64,000 nucleotides of DNA from Rhizophagus clarus (GCA_015698045.1 BLAL01000324.1:270501-334500), one strand, 5' to 3'; shown: positions 32,304 through 45,865, numbered from the stretch's first letter. Numbers and translations are program-made. The notes: generated from the sequence alone by a model not told the origin.

Positions 32304-34640
32304 GTTGTGGTTTGGGTTAAGAGAGATTTTTTTTTTCGGTAAATATACACATGGGATATATATATATATTTTTAAATTAAGATTTGCCCACCAGGCAATT
32401 TAACAATTTTTTGATCCGCAAAATTTTTTCAAATATTAAAATATTAAAAAAAAAAAAAAAAAAAAAAAAGCTAGAGACTCATTATTAACATAGTTTTTTT
32501 TTTTTTTTTTTTTTTTGAAACCTTTTTTAATTTTTTAAATTAAAAAAAATATTCTTTTATTCTTTCATTCTACATCATCAAATAATAAAAAAATTTTTTT
32601 TCATAATTCCATATTTTTACATGTATATCATTTTTTTTTCCATAATTGCGTATTTGTTGTGTATTACATGAAAAAAATAAATGAAAAAAATAATTTATCA
32701 TCCTTAGATTACGTCATATGATGAATAAAGACAAGATATTGTAGTAAATCCAGTAGTAAATCCGGTCTAAGGATGACATCATTAAGCCTTAATATTTCCT
32801 AAAACAATAATAAACAATTTGCCCATCGATCAACTTTTTTTTTTTTTTCAGATATAGTTTAATTCATCAATACATTTTTTTTCTTCAACACGTATTTGGT
32901 GAGAAAAACTATTTTTTTTTTCAGTTTCACAATTTATTTTTTTTTTTTATTTATTTTTTTAACATCATTACATAAAAATATAGGAGTAAATTCAATATTG
33001 CTTAACAGAGTAATAAACAATTGCCTGTCGATTACCTTTCTGGATTTAATTTAAATTATTTAAAAACTACTTTTTTTTTTTTTCAACATGTAATAAATTC
33101 ATTGGTGAAAAAAATTTTTTTTTTTTACAGTTTGACAATCTATTTTTTTTTGTTTATTATTTTATCTAAACGTACGAGTAGATGAAAATGAACGAAAATT
33201 ATTGTGACAATAAAACTATTGCGATCTAAGGAGGTCATTAAGCCTCAATATTCCCTAAGATGGTAATAAACAATTACTTATTTATTATTTAATTTACTTT
33301 TTTTTCACCACGTGATTTTTTTTAAACACAAAAAAAAAAAAAAAAATTTTTTTTTCTCACATTCTATTTACATTACAAAAAAAAAATATATAAATAATTT
33401 ATTTTATAAATAAGACATGAATTCGTAAGGTGGGAGGGTGGGGCGCTACTCTGCCAAATAATCCAATAATCAACAGATTAATAAATAATGATTAATGATT
33501 AATGATTAATGATTAATGATTAATGGATTAATGGATTAATGATTAATTAAATTTTCACCCAAAGTATTTCCTTAAACGTACAGTAGATCGTGACCAAAAA
33601 AGAGTATTTGTTGCAAGTGTTTTGAAAATCTTTGGATGGGAACTTCACGGAGTACATACATATAAAATATAAAGTAAAAAAAATAAAAAATAGAATAATT
33701 ATTACTTAAATAGCAATTGCGTTACAGAGTACAAATAAGATGGAATAGGCAAAATATAGGACTTGTTTTCTATACTACGATAAATTGTGATCGACAAAAT
33801 TATCTGCGCCTTAATGTTATTTTTTTTATGACACATAAATTCGATTAGTTCCGGTTATCGAAATCAAAAATCGAATTCTAGAATCGAATCCTGTAAAACG
33901 ATTAATCGCGATTAATCGATTCTTATAATCGATTCTAATAATGGGAATCGATTTCAATCCCTACATAACAGAAATACATTCAATTTTTCATAAATAAATA
34001 AAAATCTCTGGCGGCGACAGTCGCCGCACATAACCTATTCTAGTTAAATTTATATAATACTTTGACATCCAAGCTTTTCTATTTTAATATGATCGGCAGC
34101 CAACAATTCTTTAAATATACATTGGTTACATGAATAGATATATAAATAGGACATCGCACGGAGGCGTATATTTTATTTACTTAGTCTATTTTATCTTATT
34201 CCGTATATTCTACAGGATATAAGTTTAAATCGTTCTGCATAACTGACAAAATTTTCTGCATTAGTATTTAATCATTGAAAAGAATTTTTTTCAGAATTCT
34301 ATCGTGGGAAAACGGAAAATTTCCCATTTAGTTAATAATAGACGTTACCATTTTTTATTGCGATTTTGTCGTTGCTTTAAGAAGATAAACCTAAAAATAA
34401 TTCCTATACCTCATTCGGTTTTTATTTTTCGATTAAGAGGATAATTACTAAGCAACAGGAGCTGTTGGAGCGTTCAAGCGTCATCATTACATCAATGCCG
34501 TAAACAAAATTTAAAACTATCAGGGTGTAAACAAAAAGATGTTATACGTAAACAAATTAAATACGTTACACCTGATCCTAAAATTTCTTTGGTCATGCAT
34601 GCGTGCGGACAGACACATAATTGGTGGAAGTATTATAGTA
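32304..34640. other. Gene-free, T-rich stretch with small repeats
   Basis: 32430-33400 is dominated by A and T runs. A heptamer ATTAATG repeats at 33476-33550. 33840-33960 holds degenerate AATCGATT phrases. At 34011-34027 GCGGCGACAGTCGCCGC is a GC-only palindrome (8-bp arms, 1-nt centre), striking in this AT-rich DNA. No gene seen. Confidence 0.5.
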
Positions 34641-34650
34641 CGAAAAATTG

Positions 34651-34658
34651 TATAAAAT
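34651..34658 (+). promoter_or_regulatory. Possible TATA box of the methyltransferase gene
   Basis: TATAAAAT lies about 100 bp before the start codon at 34757, a suitable distance. In DNA this AT-rich it may be chance. Confidence 0.25.
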
Positions 34659-34756
34659 GATGATCTGTTTGCCTTCTTCCATTATACCAATTTGCATTCA
34701 TAACATATATCAATTAACAAGAACGCCCAAAATCAACCACGTCTAACAATACCATA

Positions 34757-35896
34757 ATGACATATAGCATTGTTGATATTCGAAAAACTGACACCTGTCT
34801 TAAAAATTCAATTATTAATGGAATTAATCAATCAACGAAATCTATTCCAGCTATCGTACTTTATAACGAACTTGGTTTGCAATATTACGAAAAAGTTACT
34901 TATCTTAAAGAATATTATTTAATGGAAGCTGAAATTGATATTCTGGAGAATAAGGCTGGCCAAATTTGTGATTATATACCTGAAGGGGGCTCTCTTATTG
35001 AATTGGGTTCAGGGTATGTTTTCTTTTGATGGTCGTTTGTTAGTTGTTACACAATCCACCAATAAAAAATCTAAAAAATATTTATAATCCTATCTATTTC
35101 CCCCCTTTTTTTTGATTTAATTATTTTTAGTGCGTTACGAAAGACGAGACTACTTCTCGATTCTATTGAAAAACAAAAGAAAAATGTCACTTATTATGCG
35201 CTCGATCTTATGGAAAGCGAACTCAAAAGGACATTATCGTCACTAGGAAAATTTCAATATGTTAAGCTTGTGGGACTCTGGGGAGTATATGAAGATGGAA
35301 TAGAATATGCTTCAAATTTATCTGGGGAACTGCACAAAACTATAATGTGGATGGGTTCTTCAATCGGAAATTTTAGTAGGGATGAAGCTGCTAATTTTGT
35401 TAAAACTATTCAAGATAAAGCTATGAATCCAGGAGATTTGTTTTTAATTGGAATTGACAGAAGAAATAACCCTGATAAAATTGCTGCCGCGTATAAAGAT
35501 CCAAAGGGAATTAATACTAAATTCGTAATGAATGGATTGAATCATGTTAATACCATTTTCGATCAGCCTATATTTGATCTTAATAATTTCGAACATGTTA
35601 CAATGTATAAAGATGATGTTGGTAGACATGAATCTTATTGTAAGGTTAAGAATGACACCACGTTAGAATTCAAGGAATCCAAAGACAATCCTAAAACAGT
35701 AATTAAATTGAAAAAAGATGAACTTATTAACATAGGATATTCACACAAGTACAATAAAGCTGAAACTGATGCTTTGTTCGATTTTAGTCTACTATCATAT
35801 GTGGAAAGTTGGACAGATTCTCAATCACTCTATGACCTCCATTTAGTCTATAAACCACCTTCTCACTTTACAAGAAAATTTGACTCACATAATTAA
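34757..35896 (+). CDS. EgtD-type SAM-dependent N-methyltransferase, two exons
   Basis: Exons 34757-35013 and 35131-35896 (intron GTATGT...TTTTAG) give 340 aa. The protein has YNELGLQYYEKVTYLKEYYL near residue 45, the SAM motif LIELGSG rebuilt across the junction (GSG-ALRKT), DLMESEL, MWMGSSIGNF and LIGIDRRNNPDKIAAAYKDP. This is the order of the histidine-specific methyltransferase family (EgtD, and the related EasF of ergot alkaloid synthesis). EgtD trimethylates histidine to hercynine, the first step of ergothioneine. Fungal Egt1 normally fuses this domain to an EgtB-like sulfoxide synthase; here the gene ends right after the methyltransferase domain and no EgtB follows. The substrate is therefore uncertain. 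No break is seen; length fits the family (about 320 aa). Confidence 0.85.
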
Positions 35897-36342
35897 GTTC
35901 CTACGATTGAAGAATGGAATATGGTTGATTCATTTCATGATAAACCTATCGAATATAAACATCGGTTTTATTTTTATACCTGACATCATCTTACTGAACT
36001 TCAGATTTTTCGAGCATCGATCCTGATATTCAGATCATCAAATTAATTCGATGACCTACCCCTTCATTTGTAAAACAGGGCATATTTGTCTATTACATTT
36101 TTGAACTTAAATTATTATATAACAAGTGTACTAAATATAATAAAGAATATCAGAATATTTGAGCGTAAAATTCGAATTTTCAAATCATTGTACTGTAAAA
36201 TGTAGTTAGTACCATACATCGCATTTAATCATCTAGGTACGATAATATAGTACAATGATATGTATGAATATTGCCCGCAATATTTTCACGCCCTAATTTC
36301 GTTTTATCTTTTGCATTAAGTTATAAAAAAATGAGTAACATA

Positions 36343-36620
36343 AGGCAATGCAAAGGTCATAAATTCGGTTTCATATCACAATTTGCCTTTTTTGACCCGG
36401 CCGCCCGGATTTTGATTTTTAAACCCAAAAATTTTTAACTTATGAAATTTATCTATTCGATTAATAATTTCATAAATCTTGGCAATTGTGAAATATTTAA
36501 TGATAAAGTTGCAAATTGGATTAATTATATTAATATAAAAAAAAAATTTTAAAATTTTGAATTTGTGATTTACCGACCTATCCGGGATATGAAACCCGAA
36601 TTTATATCATTGCGTCGCCT
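36343..36620. mobile_element. 278-bp MITE
   Basis: Ends are AGGCAATGCAAAGGTCATAA on the left and AGGCGACGCAATGATATAAA from the right, both running into ATTCGG and TTTCATATC, so imperfect TIRs of about 35 bp. The target duplication is unclear. The rest of 35897-37060 shows no gene. Confidence 0.6.
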
Positions 36621-37064
36621 AAATTACCCTTTCGAAATTATTGCATGTGTAATAAATGTTAATCCGTAATTTGTGTGTAATCATTTGCATTAATATATCG
36701 ATTAACAAAAAATTACCGTAGTTATATATTATTTCTTTACCCGGAGAAGGTTTATCCGGGTTGCTGATTTTATCAGCATTACTTACTATTGTGGTATTTA
36801 CAGTATAACAAGTATGAAAATGTCAGAATTGGATTTCTCTATTTAACGGAGCTCTTTCCACTACATAAAAATGTTTGGGAATGAAAATACTTGGAGAATG
36901 TCGCTTCACAATGTGAACAATTACTATTTTCGTGGTATTCTATTTATCAAATCCTATCAGAGCACGAACAAAAACATATTTCCAACTAAAATAACGAATA
37001 TACCTAGTATTTCAGTTTTTTCAAAAATAATGTACTAGAAACTAGGATCATACAAAGTAAAAAA

Positions 37065-37830
37065 CGAATGGTATTGCACTTATAGAGAAATAAGTTGTGG
37101 ACTAAGTCCATTAGAGAAAATGGAAATAATCAGTGATGTTTTTGGTCCACCCACTATACTTGCTGAAGGATTGATTAAGATTGAATTACTCCCGAATTAT
37201 AACCAAAAAGAATGGTAATATGTCATGCAATTGGTTTGATATGTTGTATAATTCGTCCATTATGTAAATAGAGTTCGGAAAAAATACAAGCTGTTAGTTC
37301 CTATTGAGCGTACTATGAGTTCCATACATTCTAAAATATATTACGCAGATTATAAGTATCTCCTCCACTTGAGAGTAATAACACAAATGTCTGAAAGCGC
37401 CTCTCTTAGAGGTGAGAATTTGAAATATGAATTCCGAATGTATTACAAATAGCTATCCTAAATTTTTATTAGCGCGTCCCAGCAAGAACCACAACTGAAC
37501 CATAAAGAGGATTTTAATTGATGGGTTAAAAGAAACCCTGTTTATCGACTGTACCAAAAGTGATTCTGCAAAAATGGTTTCCTTTGGAACTAGTTAATTC
37601 AAACTAATTGCGATTACTATGTTTGAATAGAATGTTGGGAACACGAACCAGATAAACGGCGAGAAATTCACCAAATAAATCTAGAACTTAACAACATTGA
37701 TTCTGAATACAATAATACATCTACTGTTTTTTATTCTAGAGAGAAGATTAGCAAAAAATTAGAATATGAAAATTTCTGGTTTGTCAAAGATTGTAACTTA
37801 AATGCAATTATACTCGTTCGAAGTTTTAGA
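37065..37830 (+). pseudogene. Relic of a TKL-type protein kinase, C-terminal end
   Basis: A first open block (about 37070-37218) reads REISCGLSPLEKMEIISDVF then GPPTILAEGLIKIELLPNY and stops. Further on, in changing frames, come LIDGLKETL (about 37515) and CWEHEPDKRREIHQINLELN (about 37633-37690), followed by NNIDSEYNNTSTVFYSREKI. The block CW-x-x-x-P-x-x-R is the conserved end of tyrosine-kinase-like catalytic domains (C-W...P..RP). It is a dead 3' fragment: ATP-binding and HRD/DFG parts are not found. Such kinases form large families in Rhizophagus. Confidence 0.5.
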
Positions 37831-38344
37831 TTAATTTGTATATTACATTTTTTACTATATTGTTTTTATTACTAAAGTTTATCTTGTATAAAGTAAAATA
37901 AAAAGCTAGACGAAGTACGCAAACCTAAAATTATCATATTGAGTGTTGATATTTATATAATACAATTTTTTTTAAAGACGGTGCAATATCATAAATGAAT
38001 TGAATCGTAATTCATAAAAAAATGACATTTCATGGTAGTAAAAGATAAAGTGTTAAACCCAATTGATACACGTATAGGAATTTGTTATGTATAGAAATCT
38101 ATTAAAGTTTATTTATAAAAACAAACCAATTTTAGTATTAATTAAAAATATTTTTTTTCGATGTTTAATAAACGTTCGTTTTTTATATATCTTTATAGTG
38201 AAACTTAATTTTCTAAAATCTAGACTATTAATTTACCACTTGTATTACCTTTAACAAAAATAATTTGTAACCTAATCGCTAGTTTTAGTCTTTAATTTCT
38301 CGTTAAAATAGGAAACAAATACTACTTAACAAAAGAAAAGACCA

Positions 38345-40380
38345 CAATTAATCAATAAACTTTATGATTCGAACTTTCCTCCTGCAGCTCTAGTTCTTCA
38401 CCACCTGCTATATGTTTCAAAGTTAGTGTTGGTAATATTGGTAAAAAGATCATGTTCCTTGAAAATTTTCGCAATGAAGGATCGAAAGTTCGAGGAAATC
38501 CATCAAATAAATCTACAAGTAGAAGGCTCGATAAGAAAACCTGCCCATTATGCATTATAATGAATTGAAGATAGATTCTTATATAACCAGTTCTCAAATT
38601 CTTCAGGATGCTTTCTTATATTCTAAACGCTAAGATGGGAATCGTTTCTGTTATTTGTATTTGTAATAGCATCCTCTTTAAGCGTATTTAGGTTTACCAG
38701 ATTTTTGAAACTAAAAACTGGGAAAACCCATACTGAACCATTTCTGAAACTTCGGCTCCTCTCACTATCTTTGCATGATGAGAAAACATGCTAGGAAGCA
38801 CGATATCCTGCACTTTGTTCCATCCCTTCCTTCTTTAATAAACGAAGAAAACAATAAGTCATAAGTACTCCAATTATCTTTCGCCTTTTCTTGCAAATTG
38901 GACATTAAAGATTTGTCTAGTAGAGCCTGTTTCAGAAACGATACTATAAATCGTCTGCGCCTCTGAAAAATATCGAACGTGGCTCTTATCTGCTTGTCGT
39001 TGAGTGGTAAGAAAATTGAATAAACTTACTCATCTCATCACATTCATAAAATCCATCATGTATACTGAAATTTTTATTTTTGGCATCACCAGATTTAGCA
39101 ATTGCAGAGACTGTATAAATATTGATATCTTCAAGACTCATTCCTGTTCCTACATAACTTCATCATACTGAGTTTAAGTACTGTCCGAAGTAAAAAAAAA
39201 ATGGTCATAGTTGACCATCAGGTCGAGTTGCGGAATAAAGTTCCTTGTGTATACTGATCGCCTCTTGCGATTCGGTATCTTCTCTTGCTAAGGGATAAAG
39301 GTTTCGAATTTATCAATAAATGTATTAATAAATTTATCCTGATCTTCTTGTTTTAATTCGCAGAAAATACATGAGATGGTAATCCTGAAGTAATTTTTGA
39401 TAATTTTTGTTGACAAGAGTTGCATTAGAAGCCATTGCTTTAGTGTAAAATTGCAATTATGATCTTAATTATGGAAATCTAAAAGTTCGTTTAAAATGAA
39501 TAATCGGTCAAGAAGAATGACATGAGTGAATTTAAATGCATAGTGAGCGTTCTCTTCAGGGTTGTTTACAGGTAAGTATTGTTTCAATTCTTCGATAGCA
39601 GTGTTTGATTCCAAGTTTTTGGAACCATTTCCGGCACTCAATGAAAGGTAAATTCTAAATTTTCTACAAAGTAACTCATATAAAGAATGGTTTTCCAGAT
39701 CTAGAACTAAAAAAAAGAAAGTCATTCATTGCTCTGTATTTCATCTTGGTTTTAATAATTCCTATTCTTATTTGAAGTGCCCACTAAGAAGAACCAAGGA
39801 TTTTTCTTAACATTATTAAATAGCGCAGTGAGCATTTCTTCATGGAGGTAGCCTTCATGGGCATTATTGTCTGAAATGTTGGTAATGAGTGTAATATGAA
39901 TGAAGGTCTTTCATCAATTACAAGAATTCCAGATGCATTAATTTTCTTTGCATAAATATGGTTGGTAGTTCTGAATGTTCCCAATTCAATTTTTCTGACC
40001 AATTTGTCCTTCAATTGTTCCCAGTGAGACTCCATCTCCCTCATAACTTTCTCTGTGGTTTTGGATACTGTATATATCTAATGGAACGTCTTTCTGGGAA
40101 GGACCTACTTTAATGCGAAACTCAGCGGAAGAAAAAGAGATCAGATCAAATTTTGTACCGCAAATTTCTTGTTCGAGAGGTAAAACATTTGAAGACTCTT
40201 AACAGTAGCGGAGAGCACTTGCACGATGATGTGAGTTTCCTCATTAAATACATTATCATCTTTATTAAAATCATTCTCAGTAAAATATTTGCTAAGAAAG
40301 CGTTGAGATTGCATAAGAATACTTTCAAGATTTGCTTTAATATGTGTTATCTCTTTGTTCATCATAATTTAAGAAAAATG
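38345..40380 (-). pseudogene. Relic of a Crinkler-type P-loop NTPase protein
   Basis: The minus strand gives protein-like blocks in changing frames: a helical N-terminal block (40365-40141), then GILVIDERPSF (about 39920), NNAHEGYLHEEMLTALFNNV with KKNPWFFLVGTSNK (about 39870-39770), then VLDLENHSLYELL and LPVNNPEENAHYAF (39725-39465), GTGMSLEDINIYTVSAIAKS (about 39160) and RRFIVSFLKQALLDKSLMSN (about 38960). The order Walker-B-like LVIDE, then W-x-x-LVGTS, then GTGMSL and R-R-F-I-x-S-F matches the NTPase-nuclease part of Crinkler (CRN) family proteins as I know them from Glomeromycotina. The P-loop itself is not found, and at least four frame breaks kill it. CRN proteins have been proposed as effectors or intergenomic conflict proteins. 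The call rests on motif order only. Confidence 0.45.
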
Positions 40381-40389
40381 TCATCTTGA

Positions 40390-42361
40390 TTATATTATTT
40401 TTCATAGAGATAAACCGTATTATATATTTTAGAGAAAGAAGTTTGAAGAAACCTAAGAAAGGTCGAGGGTATATATACCTTTCTGAATACAACGTGATTA
40501 ATAAAATAGACTCTTGTGTTATGACATAAGACTTTGAAAAAATTTATCAGTAGGAAATAATTAATATGATATACAGTACATGGAGAAATTCTTATAATTA
40601 TCAGTTTAATTACTGTTACGCAATTTTTCATGACCATATTTAATCATCCACAGAAAAGTCAGAAGAACCATTCGACATAAAATTTCCATATATTTTATTG
40701 TTATAATAATATAAATTTTTTCTGATCAACAAACTCATTATATAAATTTTTATGAATCACAGGTACGATTTGAAAATATAATCAAATAAAAGTCCCAAGC
40801 GTAACCAAAAATATAAAATAAATGATAAATAACATCCCATTATCCAGTAGGAGAAATTTGTTAATAACTAGTTATGTGTAGCAACTTGTAGGAACTAGTC
40901 AATAAGTGGGTCATAATCTCTCTTTCGATATGATATAAGAGGCTCATAATAGGTTAAATTTGAAACGATATAAATGGTGTTGAATACGGCTAAATGAGTA
41001 AGTTTATTAGAATCATTGAATAACCTTTAAGTATATAGAGTAATACAAAATGAAACAAATCTCAATAAATATGACATTTTTTTCTTGTATGGGTTTTGAT
41101 TTCTTTAAAGCATGCTTTTTACTTTCAAATGTCAGTTCATCCCAAATAGATACAAATGTTGTATGAAGATTTTATAATATTGTGTGTAGTAAAATCCAAA
41201 TCATGCACTTCTGGCACTTTGATTTTTGGTATTTTGTAGTAGCAATCTCACAAGCTAATTTTGTAGATTACTTGGAATTCTGGCGATACATTTAGGTTCA
41301 TTATTAAATTGGTTTGTGGTAAAAGGTGTTGTTTCTCTCAATATATATCAAAGGTCATGACTTAAGGTCACAAGTATATTTAACATACTTATTATTTATA
41401 AACCTTGTTTTAATGATTAAAAATGCCAAAATTGGTTCAACCTCGTCGCTTTGCCCTAGCATCTCAAAAGTACAAACTACCAATGGATTTGCAATAGACA
41501 TGATGGGTGGGTTCATTTATTGAATACAAACCACTGCATAACTATTCAAATGTGGGGAGAGCCTTGCTACACATGTGGCACAAAAAGCTTTTGTGTGTTA
41601 TGTACTATGTAAAACCAACAACATTCGCATCAAGAAAGGTATGCAATCCTTTATATATATCTAGAATGTGGTTTTGGTAAATCAGTGACGGTTCATAATT
41701 TTATATTTTCTAGGAAAAGTAAAGTGTAGTCTTAAACGAAATAATAATTATGCGTTAATTTATTAAAATAAATTGCTTTTGTTTTTTTTCTCGATATTTT
41801 TAATAATGTTGTCTGTCTTATTTGCCATGATTCATAATAATTAATAATTATTTGCTATATATATATTTATTATTAAAAAAAAAAATATTAATAATAAAGT
41901 AAAAGTTTCATAATTATTCTTTTTCAAATATTTATTTAAATAATTACAAATTGACTAAAATTGATCTGCTATTATTTCGTCAGTTATATCTTTGACCTTT
42001 TCATTGGTATAGGAACTAATTATATTTTCGGTTAGATATTAACTAGGCCATACAAAATTAAATAATATCAAGATTAGTAAGTTATGTTGAATTTATAACG
42101 TTATATTTAATGTATTTAATGTGTAGTAAAAATATATTAAAGACATATTTAATTTGTGGTAAAATATATTTAATGTGCAACAAAAATATATTAATATTAT
42201 ATTTAATGTATAGCAAAGTTATATTTACTGCATCGTAAAATTGTGTTCTATGATACAATGACGCAATGTATAGCAAAACTTACTTCTACTGAAAAATTTT
42301 AATAATAATATAGGTATTTTATGCTATTCTATAGTACAGTACCAGAATTAAAATTTTCATG
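40390..42361. other. Gene-free stretch
   Basis: No coding region recognised. At 42090-42250 a loose 40-45 bp unit (ATATTTAATGTGTAGTAAAA) repeats four or five times and causes a spurious minus-strand frame. Confidence 0.4.
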
Positions 42362-43118
42362 TTATATATTAATATGTTCATTATCCATTGCCTGTAATGC
42401 CATTAAAACTTTGTTTAATGGTACTTTTAAATATTGCATGTCTTTTCGAAAATTCATATTACTTAATATAACTTGTGCATCATGTGCGCTTTGATTTTTT
42501 TCACCGTGGGAATAATCTTTAGAGCTTAGTCTGAAGTCTGAAAGTTGTTTAAGTTCGTTAGCTTTCATTTTGACAAATCCTAATTGTGATTCTATTTTAT
42601 TTTTAATCTTCCGTTGATCACAATATTTCAAATCATCACTCAACGTCTGGACATTAGTATAATTTAATTTCCTTAATAATATGTACAAAAATTTTCCAAC
42701 AAAATCTCTAAATTTTCTAATAACTTCTTTAACTTCTTTCTCTTGTTCAGCTTGAACAAATTTCAAATTCAATTGATTGTATTACAAATCCAATTCATCG
42801 TATTTCAATTTCAATGCATTGTATTTTAATTTCATTTCATCATATTTTAATTTCAATTTATTGTTTCCCTGTTTCAAATTCTTAATTTCTTTTCCTTAAG
42901 ATTGTTTATTGAATATTTTTTCAAATAATTGCACTGTATTTTCTGTTGTCTTTTAATCTCCTATAATGTTCAGGTTCCTCTTTTAAAGTATTGTCCAATC
43001 TAAGCATTGTTTGATATTTAATATCATCTCCCTTCCATTTGCCTTCTTCACCACTATATAAACCTAATAGCAATATATATTTTAACTCTAGCACAATGTT
43101 GAATGTTCCTCCAAACAT
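42362..43118 (-). pseudogene. Relic of a coiled-coil protein
   Basis: A first block (43118-42921) reads FGGTFNIVLELKYILLLGLY, then LDNTLKEEPEHYRRLKDNRK. A broken middle (about 42900-42785) gives tandem heptads LKLKYDEMKLKYNALKLKYD, a clear coiled coil, until TAA at 42782-42784. The same frame then carries on as NLKFVQAEQEKEVKEVIRKF and a 136-codon stretch with YSHGEKNQSAHDAQVILSNM ending at 42362. Several 21-bp DNA repeats underlie the heptads. The parts belong to one gene broken by stops. I recall similar hypothetical proteins in Rhizophagus but no function is known. Confidence 0.5.
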
Positions 43119-44888
43119 GTTTTCGCTTTTACCATTTCTAACAACAAATTACCTTTTGGTAGAAAGTAGACGTTTCTGATTGTTATTTTTTAGAGCGCAA
43201 CATTTTTTTAAATTGCTTTAATGAAAAACGATCCTACTGGAGATGGTTGTATTTGTGGCCTATTAGAGTTGGTTGTGTTTGTGGAGTTGATTGTGTTTTA
43301 TGATTATTACTTAAAGTATTTATTTGCAACCTTCACAATCTTATTCATAGCATATTTACAATCATAGAACTTGTGATTAAAAATTTGTTGATAATAAGAA
43401 TAAAAGATAACAAGGAAGCCCAGTCTCCCATGACTTTTGCTCAAGAAATCATTCAATTATGCTTATTATCAAACATGAAGAACATATTATTATCTATATT
43501 TGAAAAAAAATAATGTTATACATTATTTTGTGTTGTGATAAATAAAATTAATATTAATATTCAATTATATCAGTTAAATAATTAAGTTATTTATATAAAA
43601 TTTGAAGAATACCCTAGAGCGTAATATCTTTCTTTCTTGTTACCATTCTTGTAAATTATTTAAATCTTTCCAAAATAATAAGTTTCTAGTATAAATTTTA
43701 CAATGATTACTCTTATTCAAGTCAGGGGTAACTATAGTATATGAATGAATCAAATAAAAAGGCTAACTTTTATAATCAATCAAATAAATTTAAATTAGTT
43801 TAAAAACTGCAAAACATCTTATTAATCATTTTAAATTTATAAAAATTTTAAAAATTTTCCATTAAAAATTTTCGCAAAATTGTATAAAATTTTTTTTTTT
43901 TAAATTTTTGTTGAAATTGCGTTAACGTGTTTTAGGCGAATAAAAAAAAGAAAATTGCATGATTTCACCCCCAATTGATGTCGATCATCTGAACTTGGCT
44001 TAGCAATGGCTTAACAATAGCTTAGCATCCGAGTTTCACATTACGGTCAGCTAAATTAAATGTATGACGCACGAATTAGAAATTAAGGTGTGATTTTTTA
44101 TACTTGATATATATATATGTATTTGTATCCAATTGAAATAATAATGGTTAACTGTAGTTCTATTTCATTTCCATTCTAAAACATACTTGTGAATGAATGG
44201 GCCTTAAACATCAATATTTTTCTTTTTTCATTAATGTAAACAAGACTATTCCTGGATTAATGATTTATATTTAGCCCTTGGGCTTTACCTGATACATTGA
44301 AAATAAACAATGATTTACAACTTTATATGAACATAATTAAGCCAGGGATACATTATTAATTGTATTTTCGTTTTTGTCAACTTAATGAAGGTTCAATATT
44401 TATAATATATCCGCATGGTAAAGTGATGATTGATTAACAGTGAAAAATTCTTGATAATTGATGTGATATATTTACATGGAGTGTTATTAAAATTTGCAAG
44501 TAACTTGTGTCCATTCTTGATTCTCCATTTATTAAGGTGTTCATTAATTTTATAAATTAGCTAAATTAGCTTCTTAGTTTGAACTTTAGATTGAACGAAC
44601 ATTAAAGCTGAAAGCTTGTGAAATTTAGCAAACGTCATTTATTTTCAATTAGCGATATTAAGGTTCTTACAATAATCATAGTTCATGGCTCACGAAACTT
44701 AATTATGCAAACAATTATAAGTGTCCCACGCATTCATTAAAATATAAAAGATTGAGTAAATGGAAGAAAGTCAAAATCAACAAAAGTTACGTTGACGAGT
44801 AGGGAAAGGGTTGTCATGCTTATTATGATTTACATGCTTATTATGACTTATGACGTTAATCACGTTATACACCATACTTTAAAATTAA
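43119..44888. other. Gene-free stretch
   Basis: AT-rich sequence; nothing recognised on either strand. Confidence 0.4.
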
Positions 44889-45865
44889 CTATATAATTAG
44901 TCTAAATACTGTAGGTGATAAAATACTAGCCAACCTAGCTTCAGCTTCTTTAATTACATTATCTGTTTCTTTACCATACTGAAAATAAAGACCTAAATTA
45001 TGTTGTGCCACTGCATTTCCATTTATCGATGATATCAAATGCCATACAAATGCTTTTGCTTCATTCTTATCATTAATGGCTCCTTTACATACCATATACA
45101 TCTAAATGCTTTTAATTTCCTAATTTGTATTGTCCGTTAGTACTTTTCGCAATAGCTGATTTTACGTACCATTCAAATGCTTTTTTTCATTTTTTTTTTT
45201 GTATTCCTATCTCATATATACTATAACGAACTGATAAATTATATTGAGAATCTACATCACCATTTTGAGCTAATTTTACAAGTTTAATTAATTCACTTTG
45301 ATCACTGTTTCTTTTATTATATTGATAACAATTAAACCCTTCTATATTATAATAGCATTCTTGTAATAAAATAATGATAATAAATAAAAATTTAATTATT
45401 GATATTTTGTGAATATTTATTATTTTTTTCAGTTGAATATATCAATAATTTATTAAAATTTCCGGTATTTAAAAGACCCCTTTTCAATATAACTGATATT
45501 AAATAAAGATCCAACGCTTTTCATTTATCTAAATTACAACCAACACCAAATTAATAAAAAAAAAATCATATTTAACTTGTGAACTTTATTATTAATTTTT
45601 TTATCCAATTATTAAAAAATTACCTTAAAATTATTAAAATCATTTGTTTCGATAGTTTTATATAAAATCGGTTAATAAAATTTTCAAGAATTTCATCATC
45701 ATCATCTTGAGGATCATGGAGATTGATGTCGCTCGACCGGAGCTTGCTGGTAAATGGAGTTGATAGATTGTTTGTATATTTGAAAAAAATGACGTATTGA
45801 TATATAAATGCAACCCGTGCAATGTGACGCAATATATAATTTCGAGACAAATCAGTAAGCATCAT
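44889..45865 (-). pseudogene. Relic of a Sel1-repeat protein
   Basis: The 5' block (45865-45620) contains SKLRSSDINLHDPQDDDDEI and LENFINRFYIKL, like the linker before Sel1 repeats in Rhizophagus kinase/Sel1 proteins; a shifted frame then reads TNDFNNFK and a GTAATT donor. Further on are NGDVDSQYNLSVRYSIYEIG (about 45280-45220) and HLISSINGNAVAQHNLGLYF with QYGKE (about 45040-44980), both fitting the Sel1 unit A-x4-G-x-A-x-A-Q-x-x-L-G-x-x-Y. Stops and frame changes separate them. Sel1 repeats form helical scaffolds for protein binding. Kinase-domain parts are not present. Confidence 0.5.
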
